Below are positions 16,044 through 24,876 of a stretch of DNA of 64,000 bases, piece after piece. The DNA is from Paraferrimonas sedimenticola (GTDB taxonomy: Bacteria; Pseudomonadota; Gammaproteobacteria; Enterobacterales; Shewanellaceae). The stretch's first letter is position 1. Each line of letters begins with the position of its first letter. A program made the position numbers and the translations under genes. The notes under the pieces are model-generated. The model saw nothing but the letters and a program-made list of their open reading frames with translations. It did not search any database and was not told where the DNA came from. The stretch is taken from assembly GCF_002282855.1 (NCBI RefSeq), contig NZ_NRIR01000005.1, positions 124,001 through 188,000 on the forward strand. Reading direction: 5' to 3'.

Positions 16044-18274
16044 TGGGGCCCTCCTTTGGCTCCACTGCTGGCGGAGTGACTACTTTGAGCTAAGGGATTA
16101 GTGCGACTGTATTGCGCTTGCTTGGGCAAAAGTTGCGGCAAAAGCCACAAGTCAAACAGCCAAGCGAAACCTATGACCATGGCGGATAGCAAACCGAGCT
16201 GGCCAATGGGCGCAAACTCGGACAAAAGCCCAAGGGCAAAGCCAACCACCAGTGCCAAACTGGTAAGGGTGATCGCTGGGGCTAACCGCATCAAGCGACG
16301 GCGACGTTGAAAACCGTAGCGGTATGGGGTGGTTTTAAGCAGCACATGGAAACTGTCATCCACCACCACACCGAATATCATCCCCATTACCACGGCGGCG
16401 CCCAAGCTCATCTGTCCGCCCATCAGGCGCCAAATGGCAAAGGCCCACAGCAGTGGAATCAGGTTCGCCAGTACTGCGACAAATGCGATGTAAAGGTTGC
16501 GGCGCAGCCCCAACACCACCAAAAATACCAAACTCAATGCCAGTACAAAGGCCTGCAGCATGCGTTGGGTATTGTCCTTACTGAGTTGGGCAAACAGCAA
16601 TGTGCGGCCCAACAAGGGGCTCAATTCCACTTGCAGAGATTGCCCTTGCAGCCAAGTGTTCAGTTCTCTTTCGAGCTCTAATAACTCGTTAGACGTGGTG
16701 TCTTCTAAAAACAGTGTGAGTCGCGTGGCACCTAACGATTCGTTGTAGAGCTTAGTCTGCTCGGCTAATGCCAATTGGCGAGCTCGGGATTGCATCGCCA
16801 AACCAATCACACCGGCACCGGAGTTAGCCGCGTCCAGCATAGAAAGCGTGGCTCTTACCTTAGGATGGTCGTTTAAGTACTCGACTAACGTGCGCAGGTC
16901 GCGACGATAATCCGCGTCGTAAAAGCTGGTTGTGGCTTGGTCTGGCTTGGCGCTGACCAACCAATGCACCGTATTGACCCCGTAAAAGTCTTTGTCGATG
17001 GCGTGCTTGCCTCGGCTAAAGGGGTTGTCACTGTCGAAGTAGGACAGTGGGTTGTCGTCAAAATTAAGCTGGCTGGTTAGGCCAATAGCGCAAACTGTGG
17101 CAATCCCTGCCAGCCACTGCATGGGTTTGCGATAGGTTTGACTTAGACGCACCCCGTTACTCAGCACCTTTCGATTCCATAGAGGCGATTGCGGCACCTG
17201 GTCGCGGCGACGATAGACCCAGCCCAGACCCACACTAATGATGCCCAAGCTCACTACAAAATTAGCCGCTACCGCAAAAGCCACGAGCAAGCCGAAATGG
17301 GCGATTGGCGGAGACGGGCTCATGGTTAATGCCAGAAACCCAAGAATGGTAGTCAGACTTCCCCAAAATAGCGGCGCGAGGTTTTCTCTCAGACTGGCGT
17401 TAAGGGCTGCCACCGGTTGGCCCTGCATCTGGGGTAAAAAGAAACACCATGAGAAGTACAGGTGCGAAGTGTAGGCCAGTGACAAAATGACTATCACCAC
17501 AGGTACAAACGCCGAGATGGCGGCCAAGGATAACTGCGCCCAGCCGGCAAAGCCCAAACTCATTACCAAGGTAGTCAAGGCGCAAACCAGCATAGTGGCC
17601 AGCCAAGTGCGATGGCGAATGACAAAGCCAAGCAATAAAGCCAATAACAGCAGTAGCCCCGCGCCAAATCGAGAAAGATCGGTGCGGATTACCTTGGCGT
17701 ACTGCCAGTTCATGGTGAGCTCACCGCTGTAGGCGTAATCTAGCACGTGCTTGTCGGTGAAGGGGTCAACTAGGTTATCCAGCTGATTCATGAACTGGTT
17801 GAGGCGACGCTTGTCCGCATCCAGCCAGCTTTGTGGCTGAATACTAATCACAATGGATTTCTTATCCTCGCTAATAAAGTGTTTCGCCAGGCCTGCGGGC
17901 CACTGATTTAGAGGGCGTTCGCCCAACGTGGCGGCATAACCGCTTGTGCTTTCCACTCCCTCGAGTTGCTCGATTTGGTGGATTAAGCGAGGCAGTTGTT
18001 GCTGTGCCTTGGAGTTTGGCCATGCCTGCTTTTGCGATAAAAACAGCAAGAGCTGAGGTTTTAGATCAAAAGCCTCACTAGCGGCATCAAACGCCTTTGT
18101 GGTTGGTGCTTTGGGGTCAAAGTAGGCGCTAATATCGGTTTGAATTTGAATGCGAGAAGCTTGCACAACACTGATAGCCAAGACGGCAAGCCACGCCAAC
18201 ACCCAAGGCCAAAGTCGGCCGTGTTGTAGTGCCGAAAACCACGGCTGGGCTATGTGCTTGTGATTATTGTTCAT
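16040..18274 (-). CDS. MMPL/RND-family exporter
   Basis: A 744-residue inner-membrane transporter of the MMPL/RND type. It has a first helix near the N-terminus, a periplasmic domain, a helix block (RFGAGLLLLLALLLG onward), a second periplasmic domain and a second helix block ending in LLPQLLPKQ. The motif GMIFGVVVDDSFH with paired Asp residues in a transmembrane helix is the expected proton-relay region. I start at ATG 18274; the frame extends to a TTG at 18331 without a convincing ribosome site. It is first in the operon with the diiron protein and KAS III-like enzyme and probably exports or inserts their product. Confidence 0.8.
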   Translation of the reverse strand: MNNNHKHIAQPWFSALQHGRLWPWVLAWLAVLAISVVQASRIQIQTDISAYFDPKAPTTKAFDAASEAFDLKPQLLLFLSQKQAWPNSKAQQQLPRLIHQIEQLEGVESTSGYAATLGERPLNQWPAGLAKHFISEDKKSIVISIQPQSWLDADKRRLNQFMNQLDNLVDPFTDKHVLDYAYSGELTMNWQYAKVIRTDLSRFGAGLLLLLALLLGFVIRHRTWLATMLVCALTTLVMSLGFAGWAQLSLAAISAFVPVVIVILSLAYTSHLYFSWCFFLPQMQGQPVAALNASLRENLAPLFWGSLTTILGFLALTMSPSPPIAHFGLLVAFAVAANFVVSLGIISVGLGWVYRRRDQVPQSPLWNRKVLSNGVRLSQTYRKPMQWLAGIATVCAIGLTSQLNFDDNPLSYFDSDNPFSRGKHAIDKDFYGVNTVHWLVSAKPDQATTSFYDADYRRDLRTLVEYLNDHPKVRATLSMLDAANSGAGVIGLAMQSRARQLALAEQTKLYNESLGATRLTLFLEDTTSNELLELERELNTWLQGQSLQVELSPLLGRTLLFAQLSKDNTQRMLQAFVLALSLVFLVVLGLRRNLYIAFVAVLANLIPLLWAFAIWRLMGGQMSLGAAVVMGMIFGVVVDDSFHVLLKTTPYRYGFQRRRRLMRLAPAITLTSLALVVGFALGLLSEFAPIGQLGLLSAMVIGFAWLFDLWLLPQLLPKQAQYSRTNPLAQSSHSASSGAKGGPQ

Positions 18275-18550
18275 CTTGCTTGGATAGACCCAAGTGAGCG
18301 CTACTTTGTTGCACGACAATGCTTGATTCAACTGTAACTCAGATGGGGTGTTTGTGTAAAAATTTGGTTAATCTGACCAATAAGTGTCCAATCGCTTAAT
18401 CTCAAAAATACGTTACAGCTATAAGTTGTTGAATAATAATTAAATAAAAGTTGGAATGGGCTTTGCTTATTAGGAGTATCTGTTGTTCTGATAGAGTTTA
18501 AATGTTCTAGGTGGCAACAAAATCACTGAAAACAATGAGGCTTTCTAAAT

Positions 18551-19189
18551 ATGCCGGTTAACGCTCAAGACAGACCCATCAAAGCAGTCCGCGATCAAGT
18601 CATCGATCAGCTGATCATGAATTACAGTCACAACGAGTTGTCGGCGGAAGCTTTTGAGCGGCGGCTCGATGAAGCAATGGGCAGTGACGACCCGCAGTTT
18701 TTAATGAGTCTGGTTGAAGACTTGCCCCTGACCGCAGACGATGCCTACCAGCGCAACAAAGCGCAAAACTTGGGTTATCAATATCAGCCCGACGTGGAAG
18801 AGCAAGACCGGATCATCAATGTGCTATCTGGTAACACTCGAGGCGGGCGCTTTGTACCTGCTAAGGAAATCGAGATGTGGAGTTTTCTCAGTGGTGCGTC
18901 CATCGATTTTAGCGAAGCGGACTTTCAACACCCTGTGGTGCGCATCAAGCTATACAGCCTGCTGGCTAGCGACGAGATTTTCGTGCCTGAGAACGTCAAC
19001 GTGATCACCAAAGCCAGCTGTGTGGTAGGTAGTGTAGAAAATCGAGCCGGTAACTACGGCGGTGAAGGTCAGCCAACCATCATTATTGAGGGGGTGAATG
19101 TTCTTAGCAGTCTGGAAATCAAACTCAAGCGAACCATGAAAGAGAAGTTCATGGAGTTTGCAGAAAGCATGAAGAAAATGTGGATGTAA
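18551..19189 (+). CDS. DUF1707/LiaF-like cell-envelope response protein
   Basis: A 212-residue protein with no clear membrane segment. Residues about 5-60 resemble the DUF1707/SHOCT-like helical segment (VIDQLIMNYSHNELSAEAFERRLDEA). The C-terminal half resembles the beta-rich LiaF/YvqF output domain, with VLSGNTRGGRF, FLSGASIDFSEADF and IIIEGVNVLSSLEIKL. LiaF proteins normally carry transmembrane helices before this domain; here they are missing, and a separate two-helix protein follows 3 bases downstream. A role in sensing envelope stress is inferred from the family. Confidence 0.6.
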   Translation: MPVNAQDRPIKAVRDQVIDQLIMNYSHNELSAEAFERRLDEAMGSDDPQFLMSLVEDLPLTADDAYQRNKAQNLGYQYQPDVEEQDRIINVLSGNTRGGRFVPAKEIEMWSFLSGASIDFSEADFQHPVVRIKLYSLLASDEIFVPENVNVITKASCVVGSVENRAGNYGGEGQPTIIIEGVNVLSSLEIKLKRTMKEKFMEFAESMKKMWM

Positions 19190-19192
19190 GCC

Positions 19193-19453
19193 ATGGCCAA
19201 TCGTCTCAATCCATCGGTGACCGTAGGTATCGGCCTGGGCTTTTGGTTGAGTCTGGCGATAAGCGTAACCATGACTCTGCACGACTGGCACTTAAACCCA
19301 AACAGTGTGTTTATCGACTCTGGAATGACCCAATGGGGACGAGTATTCGACACCGCTTGGAGTTGGTTTTTGCCCTTGATGCCGAGTTTGACCCTGTTGT
19401 GTATCGGGGTGCATTGGTTACTAGAAACTCGCAAAAAAGATCGGCTCAGTTGA
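19193..19453 (+). CDS. Small two-helix membrane protein
   Basis: An 86-residue protein with two hydrophobic helices (residues about 9-28 and 55-78), a loop with tryptophans and a charged C-terminal tail. I do not recognise a family. It begins 3 bases after the LiaF-like gene and its TGA lies inside the terminator stem at 19436-19464, so the two genes form one transcript. It may supply the membrane part missing from its partner; that is inference. Confidence 0.6.
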   Translation: MANRLNPSVTVGIGLGFWLSLAISVTMTLHDWHLNPNSVFIDSGMTQWGRVFDTAWSWFLPLMPSLTLLCIGVHWLLETRKKDRLS

Positions 19454-19464
19454 GCCGATCTTTT
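19436..19464. terminator. Rho-independent terminator, probably bidirectional
   Basis: A 12-bp stem AAGATCGGCTCA/TGAGCCGATCTT with a 2-base loop, A run before and T run after. It can serve both the plus-strand small membrane gene, whose stop codon lies within it, and the convergent CNNM/CBS gene. Confidence 0.85.
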
Positions 19465-19504
19465 GTCATTGTTACTTAAGCATTCTGTGTTTGTTTTGGT
19501 CGCT

Positions 19505-20554
19505 TTAGTCTTCGTCGCTCAGACGAATCCCTTTTTCTTTGATTCTGTGTTGCCACAGTTTGCGCGCTAGGCGCTGCATGTCGGTCACCGGATCATTGCT
19601 ATCGACAATCTCCAGTCCCAACATGGACTCGATGATATCTTCTTGCGTGACGATGCCTTGAGTGTCTCCGTACTCATCCACCACCATGGCAATTTGGCTG
19701 TGACGTTTAATCAGCAATTCAAACACATCCAGAATGCGCGCGGTTTCAGGGATGACCACTAAATTCTTGCGCAAGCTGGCCAGTACTTCGTCCGGCTCGC
19801 TTTTCTCTGCGAGCAGTATGTCGTTTCGAACCACATAACCCTTAATGTTATCCGGCTCATCTTGATACACAGGAATTCGACTGAACGGCGAGTTCACGTA
19901 CTTGTCGCTGTAGGTCTTGAGGCTGGTTTGTTGGTCTAGGGCAAACATTACGGTGCGTGGAGTCATCACCGCCGTCACTTGCATTGCTTTGGCATCCAAC
20001 ATCTTTTTCAAAAACTTGGATTCGTGCTCTTCAAGCTCGCCTTGTTGCAGGCCAACGTCAGCCATTGCCGACAACTCTTGGCGGACATAATGGCCTTGCT
20101 CGGCGCGACCCAATACTTTGGAAATCTGCATAGACAGCCAAACCAGAGGCCACATCAAACGCTCAAGCCACACCAATGCCAGCGACACCGCCGGTGCCAG
20201 CGCGCGCCAGTAATTGGCACCTAAGGTTTTTGGAATGATCTCTGACAGCAGCAAAATCATCAGAGTTAGCACTGCCGAGAACACGCCCAGCATATTATCG
20301 CCAAACACCTTGGCCGCTTGTGCACCAGCGCCGGCGGCACCTGCAGTGTGAGCGACTGTGTTAAGGGTCAAAATTGCAGCCAACGGCGCTTCAACATTGT
20401 CTTTTTGCTTGGACATGCGCGCGGCTGTCTTCGGTTTGTCTTTGCGAAGGGTAGCTACGTAGCTTGGGGTTATGGACAGCAGAACGGCTTCAAATATGCT
20501 GCACATAAAGGAGATGCCGATAGCGATCAGCACGTAAATTGTGAGAAGGAACAT
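19505..20554 (-). CDS. CNNM/CBS-domain protein (hemolysin/CorC family)
   Basis: A 349-residue membrane protein of the HlyC/CorC or CNNM family. Residues 1-145 hold three to four helices of the CNNM transmembrane domain, with the conserved AAGAGAQAAKVFG and LLLSEIIPKTLG stretches. Two CBS domains follow from about residue 195 (MTPRTVMFALDQQT onward and VVIPETARILDVFELL onward). Relatives move or regulate Mg2+ or Na+; the hemolysin label is historical. The usual C-terminal CorC_HlyC domain is absent, so this is a short form. Confidence 0.8.
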   Translation of the reverse strand: MFLLTIYVLIAIGISFMCSIFEAVLLSITPSYVATLRKDKPKTAARMSKQKDNVEAPLAAILTLNTVAHTAGAAGAGAQAAKVFGDNMLGVFSAVLTLMILLLSEIIPKTLGANYWRALAPAVSLALVWLERLMWPLVWLSMQISKVLGRAEQGHYVRQELSAMADVGLQQGELEEHESKFLKKMLDAKAMQVTAVMTPRTVMFALDQQTSLKTYSDKYVNSPFSRIPVYQDEPDNIKGYVVRNDILLAEKSEPDEVLASLRKNLVVIPETARILDVFELLIKRHSQIAMVVDEYGDTQGIVTQEDIIESMLGLEIVDSNDPVTDMQRLARKLWQHRIKEKGIRLSDED

Positions 20555-20718
20555 TAAAGCTTTCTAGCTAGCCTCTTATTGCTTTTTCAGTGGACATAAT
20601 ACTTTGTGTTGTGATCTTTACCAATGTTTTTAAAACCGTCGGCGATCACAAATAATATGACAGATATTTTAGGAGGTTTTAACGGCATGTTGAGCGGCTT
20701 TGAGAATCTCGATCTAAC

Positions 20719-20734
20719 TGTGACCGCGATCACG
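20719..20734 (+). promoter_or_regulatory. CRP-like binding site upstream of nrfA
   Basis: TGTGA-CCGCGA-TCACG matches the CRP consensus TGTGA-N6-TCACA at nine of ten defined positions, 194 bases before the nrfA start. In Shewanella, CRP is known to activate anaerobic respiration genes, so this position is sensible. Binding is inferred. Confidence 0.5.
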
Positions 20735-20804
20735 CCGCTCAAAACGGGTGTTTGACGGTTTGGGATCCTATTATCATGTTTATATTAGGGTTTTGTTCGC
20801 CATC

Positions 20805-20820
20805 TACCCCTTAAGTAATA
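20805..20820 (+). promoter_or_regulatory. NarP/NarL-like 7-2-7 site
   Basis: TACCCCT-TA-AGTAATA: the left heptamer fits TACYYMT exactly and the right fits AKRRGTA at five of seven positions, about 108 bases before nrfA. NarP control of nrf genes is known in enteric bacteria; here it is a weak inference from one imperfect site. Confidence 0.3.
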
Positions 20821-20927
20821 TCTTTCCTAACCCCCTTCACAAATCACAAAACGGGCCAATTTTTCGAAGTCTAGAGGGTGGTATAAATGTCTCATCCCAT
20901 TGGTGCACATTTTCATAGGAAAGTTCC

Positions 20928-22496
20928 ATGAAACTAAAAAAAATCTTTATCGCCGCGGCCGTTTCTGCAGCCCTAGGCGGTATGTCTGCGGTTGCGGCTC
21001 CGGCCAAGACTGACCTATATAACAGCGACAACTGGCAAGGTAAATTCCCTGAGCAACACAAGACTTGGGCTTCTACCGAAGACAACAACCCTGCTTCAGG
21101 CGTTCCACAAGATTACTTGTTGCACAATCCAAACCTAGTTATCGCATGGGCTGGTTACGGTTTCGCGAAAGACTACAACCGCGCTCGCGGTCACCACTTT
21201 GCACTGAACGACGTGATCCAATCGCTGCGTACTGGCGGCCCAATGGGCGACATGGACGGTCCAATGGCTGCGTCTTGCTGGTCTTGTAAGTCTCCAGACG
21301 TTGCTCGCATGTACGACGAAGTTGGCGAAGGCAAATTCGCAAACAACAAATTCGGTAAGTGGGGCCACGAAATGGCCAACACTATCGGTTGTGCTGACTG
21401 TCACGAATTAGGCGAGTCTGAGCTACGTCTATCGCGTCCATACGCTGCACGCGCTATGGAAGCTATTGACCGTCCGTTTGACAAGCAATCTCACGCTGAG
21501 CAAGGCAACCAAGCTTGTGGTCAGTGTCACGTTGAGTACTACTTCGACGGCACCGATGACAAGAAAGTTAAGTTCCCTTGGGACCAGTGGAAGCCAGGTG
21601 TTGAAACTCAATACATCGGCAAAGGTGGTGCTAAGACCGAACTGTACAAAGGTTACGCCGCTGAAGCAGGTCTTGCTTACTACGACATGATTGGTTTCTC
21701 TGACTGGACCAACGCCATCTCTGGTGCGCCAATGCTTAAGACTCAGCACCCTGAGTACGAAAACTTGGCAGACCGTCGCAACCACGAAATGGCTGGTGAC
21801 GACGATTACGATCACGAGAAGTTCACCTGTACTACTTGTCACACGCCTAAGCAAACCAACAGCAAAGGCCAAGAGTACACTGACCACAACGTACGCTTTG
21901 ACTTCGCTAAGCTGCCAGAAGACTGTGCCGGCTGTCACGAAGCGTCTGACATGGAAGAAATCCTGTCTGACCGCAAAGCAGAAATCAACAAGCTGCGTTT
22001 CGACGCCAAAGACGGTGTTGATGTACGTCTGACTCAAATCCACTTCTGGACCCAAGCGATTTGGAAGTCTAAAGGTGTTGAAGGTCTAGAGTCTGGCAAG
22101 AACATCGCTGAAGCCAAAGCTAACTACGAAGCTGCGCTTAAGAAAGATGCTGACATGGTTGAGCTAACCACTCACATTCGTAACGCTCAGTGGTTCTGGG
22201 ACAGCGCGACTGCCTCTCACGGTATCCACGCTCACAACCCAGAAGAAGCCAAGCGTCTTCTAAACAAAGCCAAAGGCGAGCTGAAGCTAGCAGAAGCTAA
22301 AGCGGCCAGCTTGTTGAAGAAGCCTGCTGACCTGCCGGTTTACAAGATGGACGACCTAGCGTCTAAGCAAGCGGCTCAAAAAGCAGCTGGCCTAAACTAC
22401 GGTGCCATGGTTAAAGAAAAGACCAAGTTCATCGAAGAGCGTGCTAACAAGCAATGGCCTCACAAGCTACAAGAAAAGACCATTCACAACCAATAA
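20928..22496 (+). CDS. nrfA: Cytochrome c552 nitrite reductase (ammonia-forming)
   Basis: A 522-residue periplasmic pentaheme cytochrome that reduces nitrite to ammonium with six electrons. A signal peptide ends near AVAA (residues 1-23). Haem sites are C117-WS-CK (the active-site haem with Lys in place of His, diagnostic for NrfA), then CxxCH motifs at C155, C197, C301 and C333. The gene stands alone, without nrfBCD, as in Shewanella where CymA supplies electrons. Codon use is strongly biased (CGT, GGT, AAC), which suggests high expression. A strong terminator follows. Confidence 0.97.
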   Translation: MKLKKIFIAAAVSAALGGMSAVAAPAKTDLYNSDNWQGKFPEQHKTWASTEDNNPASGVPQDYLLHNPNLVIAWAGYGFAKDYNRARGHHFALNDVIQSLRTGGPMGDMDGPMAASCWSCKSPDVARMYDEVGEGKFANNKFGKWGHEMANTIGCADCHELGESELRLSRPYAARAMEAIDRPFDKQSHAEQGNQACGQCHVEYYFDGTDDKKVKFPWDQWKPGVETQYIGKGGAKTELYKGYAAEAGLAYYDMIGFSDWTNAISGAPMLKTQHPEYENLADRRNHEMAGDDDYDHEKFTCTTCHTPKQTNSKGQEYTDHNVRFDFAKLPEDCAGCHEASDMEEILSDRKAEINKLRFDAKDGVDVRLTQIHFWTQAIWKSKGVEGLESGKNIAEAKANYEAALKKDADMVELTTHIRNAQWFWDSATASHGIHAHNPEEAKRLLNKAKGELKLAEAKAASLLKKPADLPVYKMDDLASKQAAQKAAGLNYGAMVKEKTKFIEERANKQWPHKLQEKTIHNQ

Positions 22497-22517
22497 GCCG
22501 GTTTGAAAGTTCTTAGT

Positions 22518-22545
22518 AAAAACGCGCCTTAGGGCGCGTTTTTTT
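22518..22545 (+). terminator. nrfA rho-independent terminator
   Basis: Stem AACGCGCC/GGCGCGTT (22521-22528 with 22533-22540), 4-base loop and a run of seven T, 22 bases after the nrfA stop. Confidence 0.9.
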
Positions 22546-22646
22546 GTGCTTTTACTCTATTGGTTTCAGGGCCTTATTAACGCTTGTATCGGCTGTATAT
22601 TGCCGTTATGGTTGGTTGCAAAAACAACAACAAAGCGGAAGTGGTG

Positions 22647-23618
22647 ATGGAGCTTTTACAGATTAAGCGGTTAATAACTCTGGCCAAGCTAAAGCACTAC
22701 AGCCGGGCGGCGAGTAAGCTGCACATAGCTCAACCTAGTCTGTCGCGCAGCATTCAAGCCATGGAATCTCAGCTTGGGGTGCCTTTGTTACAGCGCAACG
22801 CCAAGCAAGTAGAGCTTACGGATTACGGTCGTTTGGTGGTTGAGCGAGGCAGCGAGTTACTTGCGGCAGCAGAAGCACTGCAACAAGAGCTCAAATTGAT
22901 GCAAGGGCTAGAGACCGGCGAAATCAAAGTCGGTGCCAGCCCGATACCTTCGGTGAGTCTAATCGGTCCGATTGTCGGCGAGTTTCTTAGGGATTACCCG
23001 GGCGTGGATACCGAATTAGTGGTGGGCAATTGGAAACAGCTGCACACCAAGTTACTCGAAGGCCAAATCAACTTATTCATCGCTGAGACTCGTTCAACAT
23101 ACCTGGAGCAAAAGCAGGAATTAGAGTTTGAACCTCTGCCAAAAAGTCCGGCGGTCTTGTGTTGCCGTGCCGATCATCCATTGTTAGCTCAGGCCAGCGT
23201 ATCGCTAAAAGATCTGCGCCAGTATCCACTCGCTTTGCCTCGCAGTATTCCGCCGCAAATTCTCGAAGAGCTGTCTGAGCTGTTTGAAAAGCGCGCGCCA
23301 CACGAGCAGGGGATTATTCGTTTCGAGCAGTTCCACCCACTCAAAGGCTCGCTGACGCACTGCGATATGGTGGCACTGGTACCCATGTTAGCGGTAGCCA
23401 AACTGATTCACTCGGGGGAGTTGGACGTCCTAAGGTTTCAAGGTATGCCTGAGGTCTACGCCCACTACAATGTGGTCTATTTGAAGAATCGCAGCCTGCC
23501 GCCATCCGCCTTCACTTTCATCGACTACGTCAAGCGCCAAGCCCAGTACAGTCGCCAAAGTGTGGCAAATACGCTGCGCAAAGTGACTGAAAGCGATTAT
23601 GAGGGGCTGATAACCTAG
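22647..23618 (+). CDS. LysR-family transcriptional regulator
   Basis: A 323-residue LysR-type regulator. The N-terminal winged helix-turn-helix spans about residues 1-60 with the classic AASKLHIAQPSLSRSIQAMESQLGVPLLQR motif, followed by a periplasmic-binding-protein-like effector domain starting near residue 90 (GEIKVGASPIPS). I start at ATG 22647, immediately before the HTH; upstream in-frame codons to 22584 add unrelated sequence. It is most like the CynR/CbbR/OxyR-type general LysR group. Target genes and effector are unknown; it sits between nrfA and rlmN without a divergent partner. Confidence 0.85.
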   Translation: MELLQIKRLITLAKLKHYSRAASKLHIAQPSLSRSIQAMESQLGVPLLQRNAKQVELTDYGRLVVERGSELLAAAEALQQELKLMQGLETGEIKVGASPIPSVSLIGPIVGEFLRDYPGVDTELVVGNWKQLHTKLLEGQINLFIAETRSTYLEQKQELEFEPLPKSPAVLCCRADHPLLAQASVSLKDLRQYPLALPRSIPPQILEELSELFEKRAPHEQGIIRFEQFHPLKGSLTHCDMVALVPMLAVAKLIHSGELDVLRFQGMPEVYAHYNVVYLKNRSLPPSAFTFIDYVKRQAQYSRQSVANTLRKVTESDYEGLIT

Positions 23619-23725
23619 CGGTGACTCTGGATAAAGTGCGCTAAAATCTGTACAATTCGCCGCCCAATCAGCCCAGCTAATTGCCCAGCCTGGGCGGCTT
23701 TGACAGAATTTTTGAGGTGTCTCGT

Positions 23726-24844
23726 ATGAGCGATAAGCGCATTAATCTTTTGGATCTCAATCGCGATGGTATGCGCCAGCTATTGAGCGACATGGATGAA
23801 AAGCCGTTCCGTGCCGACCAAATTATGAAATGGCTGTATCACTTTGGCGTTGATGATGTGGATCAGATGACCAACATCAATAAGAAGCTACGCGCCAAGC
23901 TCAAGGCCACCACAGTGATCGAAGCTCCTGAGATCGCGAGCTACCAAGAATCCAGCGACGGTACCATTAAGTTCGCCATGTCTGTCGGCGATCAGGAAGT
24001 AGAAACCGTTTATATCCCAGAAGACGACCGCGCCACTTTGTGCGTGTCCAGCCAAGTGGGCTGTGCGCTAGAGTGCTCCTTTTGCTCGACTGCTCAACAG
24101 GGTTTTAACCGCAACCTAAGTGTTTCTGAGATCTCTGGTCAGGTGTGGCGTGTCGCTCGCTTCCTCGGCGTAGAAAAGGAAACCGGTAAGCGTCCTATTA
24201 CCAACGTGGTGATGATGGGCATGGGCGAGCCATTGTTGAACATGGCCAATGTGGTGCCAGCGATGGACATCATGCTAGACGACTTGGGCTTTGCGCTATC
24301 CAAACGTCGTGTGACTCTGTCCACCTCGGGTGTGGTTCCGGCTTTGGATAAACTGGGGGACATGATTGATGTGGCCCTTGCGGTCAGTCTGCACGCGCCG
24401 AACGACGAGTTGCGCAATGAACTTGTACCGGTCAACAAAAAATACAACATCGAAGAGCTACTGGCCTCAGTGCGTCGTTATCTGTCTAAATCAAACGCCA
24501 ACCGACAGCGTGTGACTATCGAGTACGTGATGTTGGATCACATCAACGACAGCACGGATCACGCCCATGCATTGGCCAAAGTGATGAAAGACACGCCGTG
24601 CAAAATTAACCTGATTCCGTTCAATCCATACCCGGGTTCGCCATACGGGCGTTCGTCCAACTCTCGCATCGATCGTTTCTCCAAAGTGTTAATGGACTAC
24701 GACATCACGGTCATAGTGCGCAAGACCCGTGGTGACGACATTGATGCGGCCTGCGGACAGCTGGTTGGTGATGTTCGTGACCGCACCAAGAGAATGGTCA
24801 AAAAACGCATGCAACAGAACCAAATTTCGGTCACAATGGACTAA
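23726..24844 (+). CDS. rlmN: 23S rRNA/tRNA m2A methyltransferase (dual specificity)
   Basis: A 372-residue radical-SAM enzyme that methylates A2503 of 23S rRNA and A37 of some tRNAs. The iron-sulfur ligands are C113-x3-C117-x2-C120 (GCALECSFC). C106 and C343 correspond to the two catalytic cysteines of E. coli RlmN. GAGG at 23714 supports ATG 23726. It opens the rlmN-pilW-rodZ-ispG-hisS-yfgM-bamB-der block. The ndk gene that often precedes it is not here. Confidence 0.96.
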   Translation: MSDKRINLLDLNRDGMRQLLSDMDEKPFRADQIMKWLYHFGVDDVDQMTNINKKLRAKLKATTVIEAPEIASYQESSDGTIKFAMSVGDQEVETVYIPEDDRATLCVSSQVGCALECSFCSTAQQGFNRNLSVSEISGQVWRVARFLGVEKETGKRPITNVVMMGMGEPLLNMANVVPAMDIMLDDLGFALSKRRVTLSTSGVVPALDKLGDMIDVALAVSLHAPNDELRNELVPVNKKYNIEELLASVRRYLSKSNANRQRVTIEYVMLDHINDSTDHAHALAKVMKDTPCKINLIPFNPYPGSPYGRSSNSRIDRFSKVLMDYDITVIVRKTRGDDIDAACGQLVGDVRDRTKRMVKKRMQQNQISVTMD

Positions 24845-24876
24845 ATTTCTAGCGGACGGACGGTTAGCAAAACAGG

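Larger units (their letters stand above)
20555..20927 (+). promoter_or_regulatory. nrfA upstream regulatory region
   Basis: A 373-base region between divergent genes with no ORF. Besides the CRP-like and NarP-like sites listed separately, TGTGATC at 20610-20616 and GATCACA at 20644-20650 look like isolated CRP half-sites. AGGAA at 20918-20922 is the nrfA ribosome site. I see no FNR box of the TTGAT-N4-ATCAA form. Confidence 0.5.

Noticed and set aside
19505-20554. Hemolysin
   Set aside because: The family name is historical. The protein has CNNM and CBS domains, which point to ion transport or sensing, not toxin activity.
21429-22055. 208-codon minus-strand ORF inside nrfA
   Set aside because: It is an antisense shadow created by the biased codons of nrfA; it has no ribosome site and a composition unlike a real protein.
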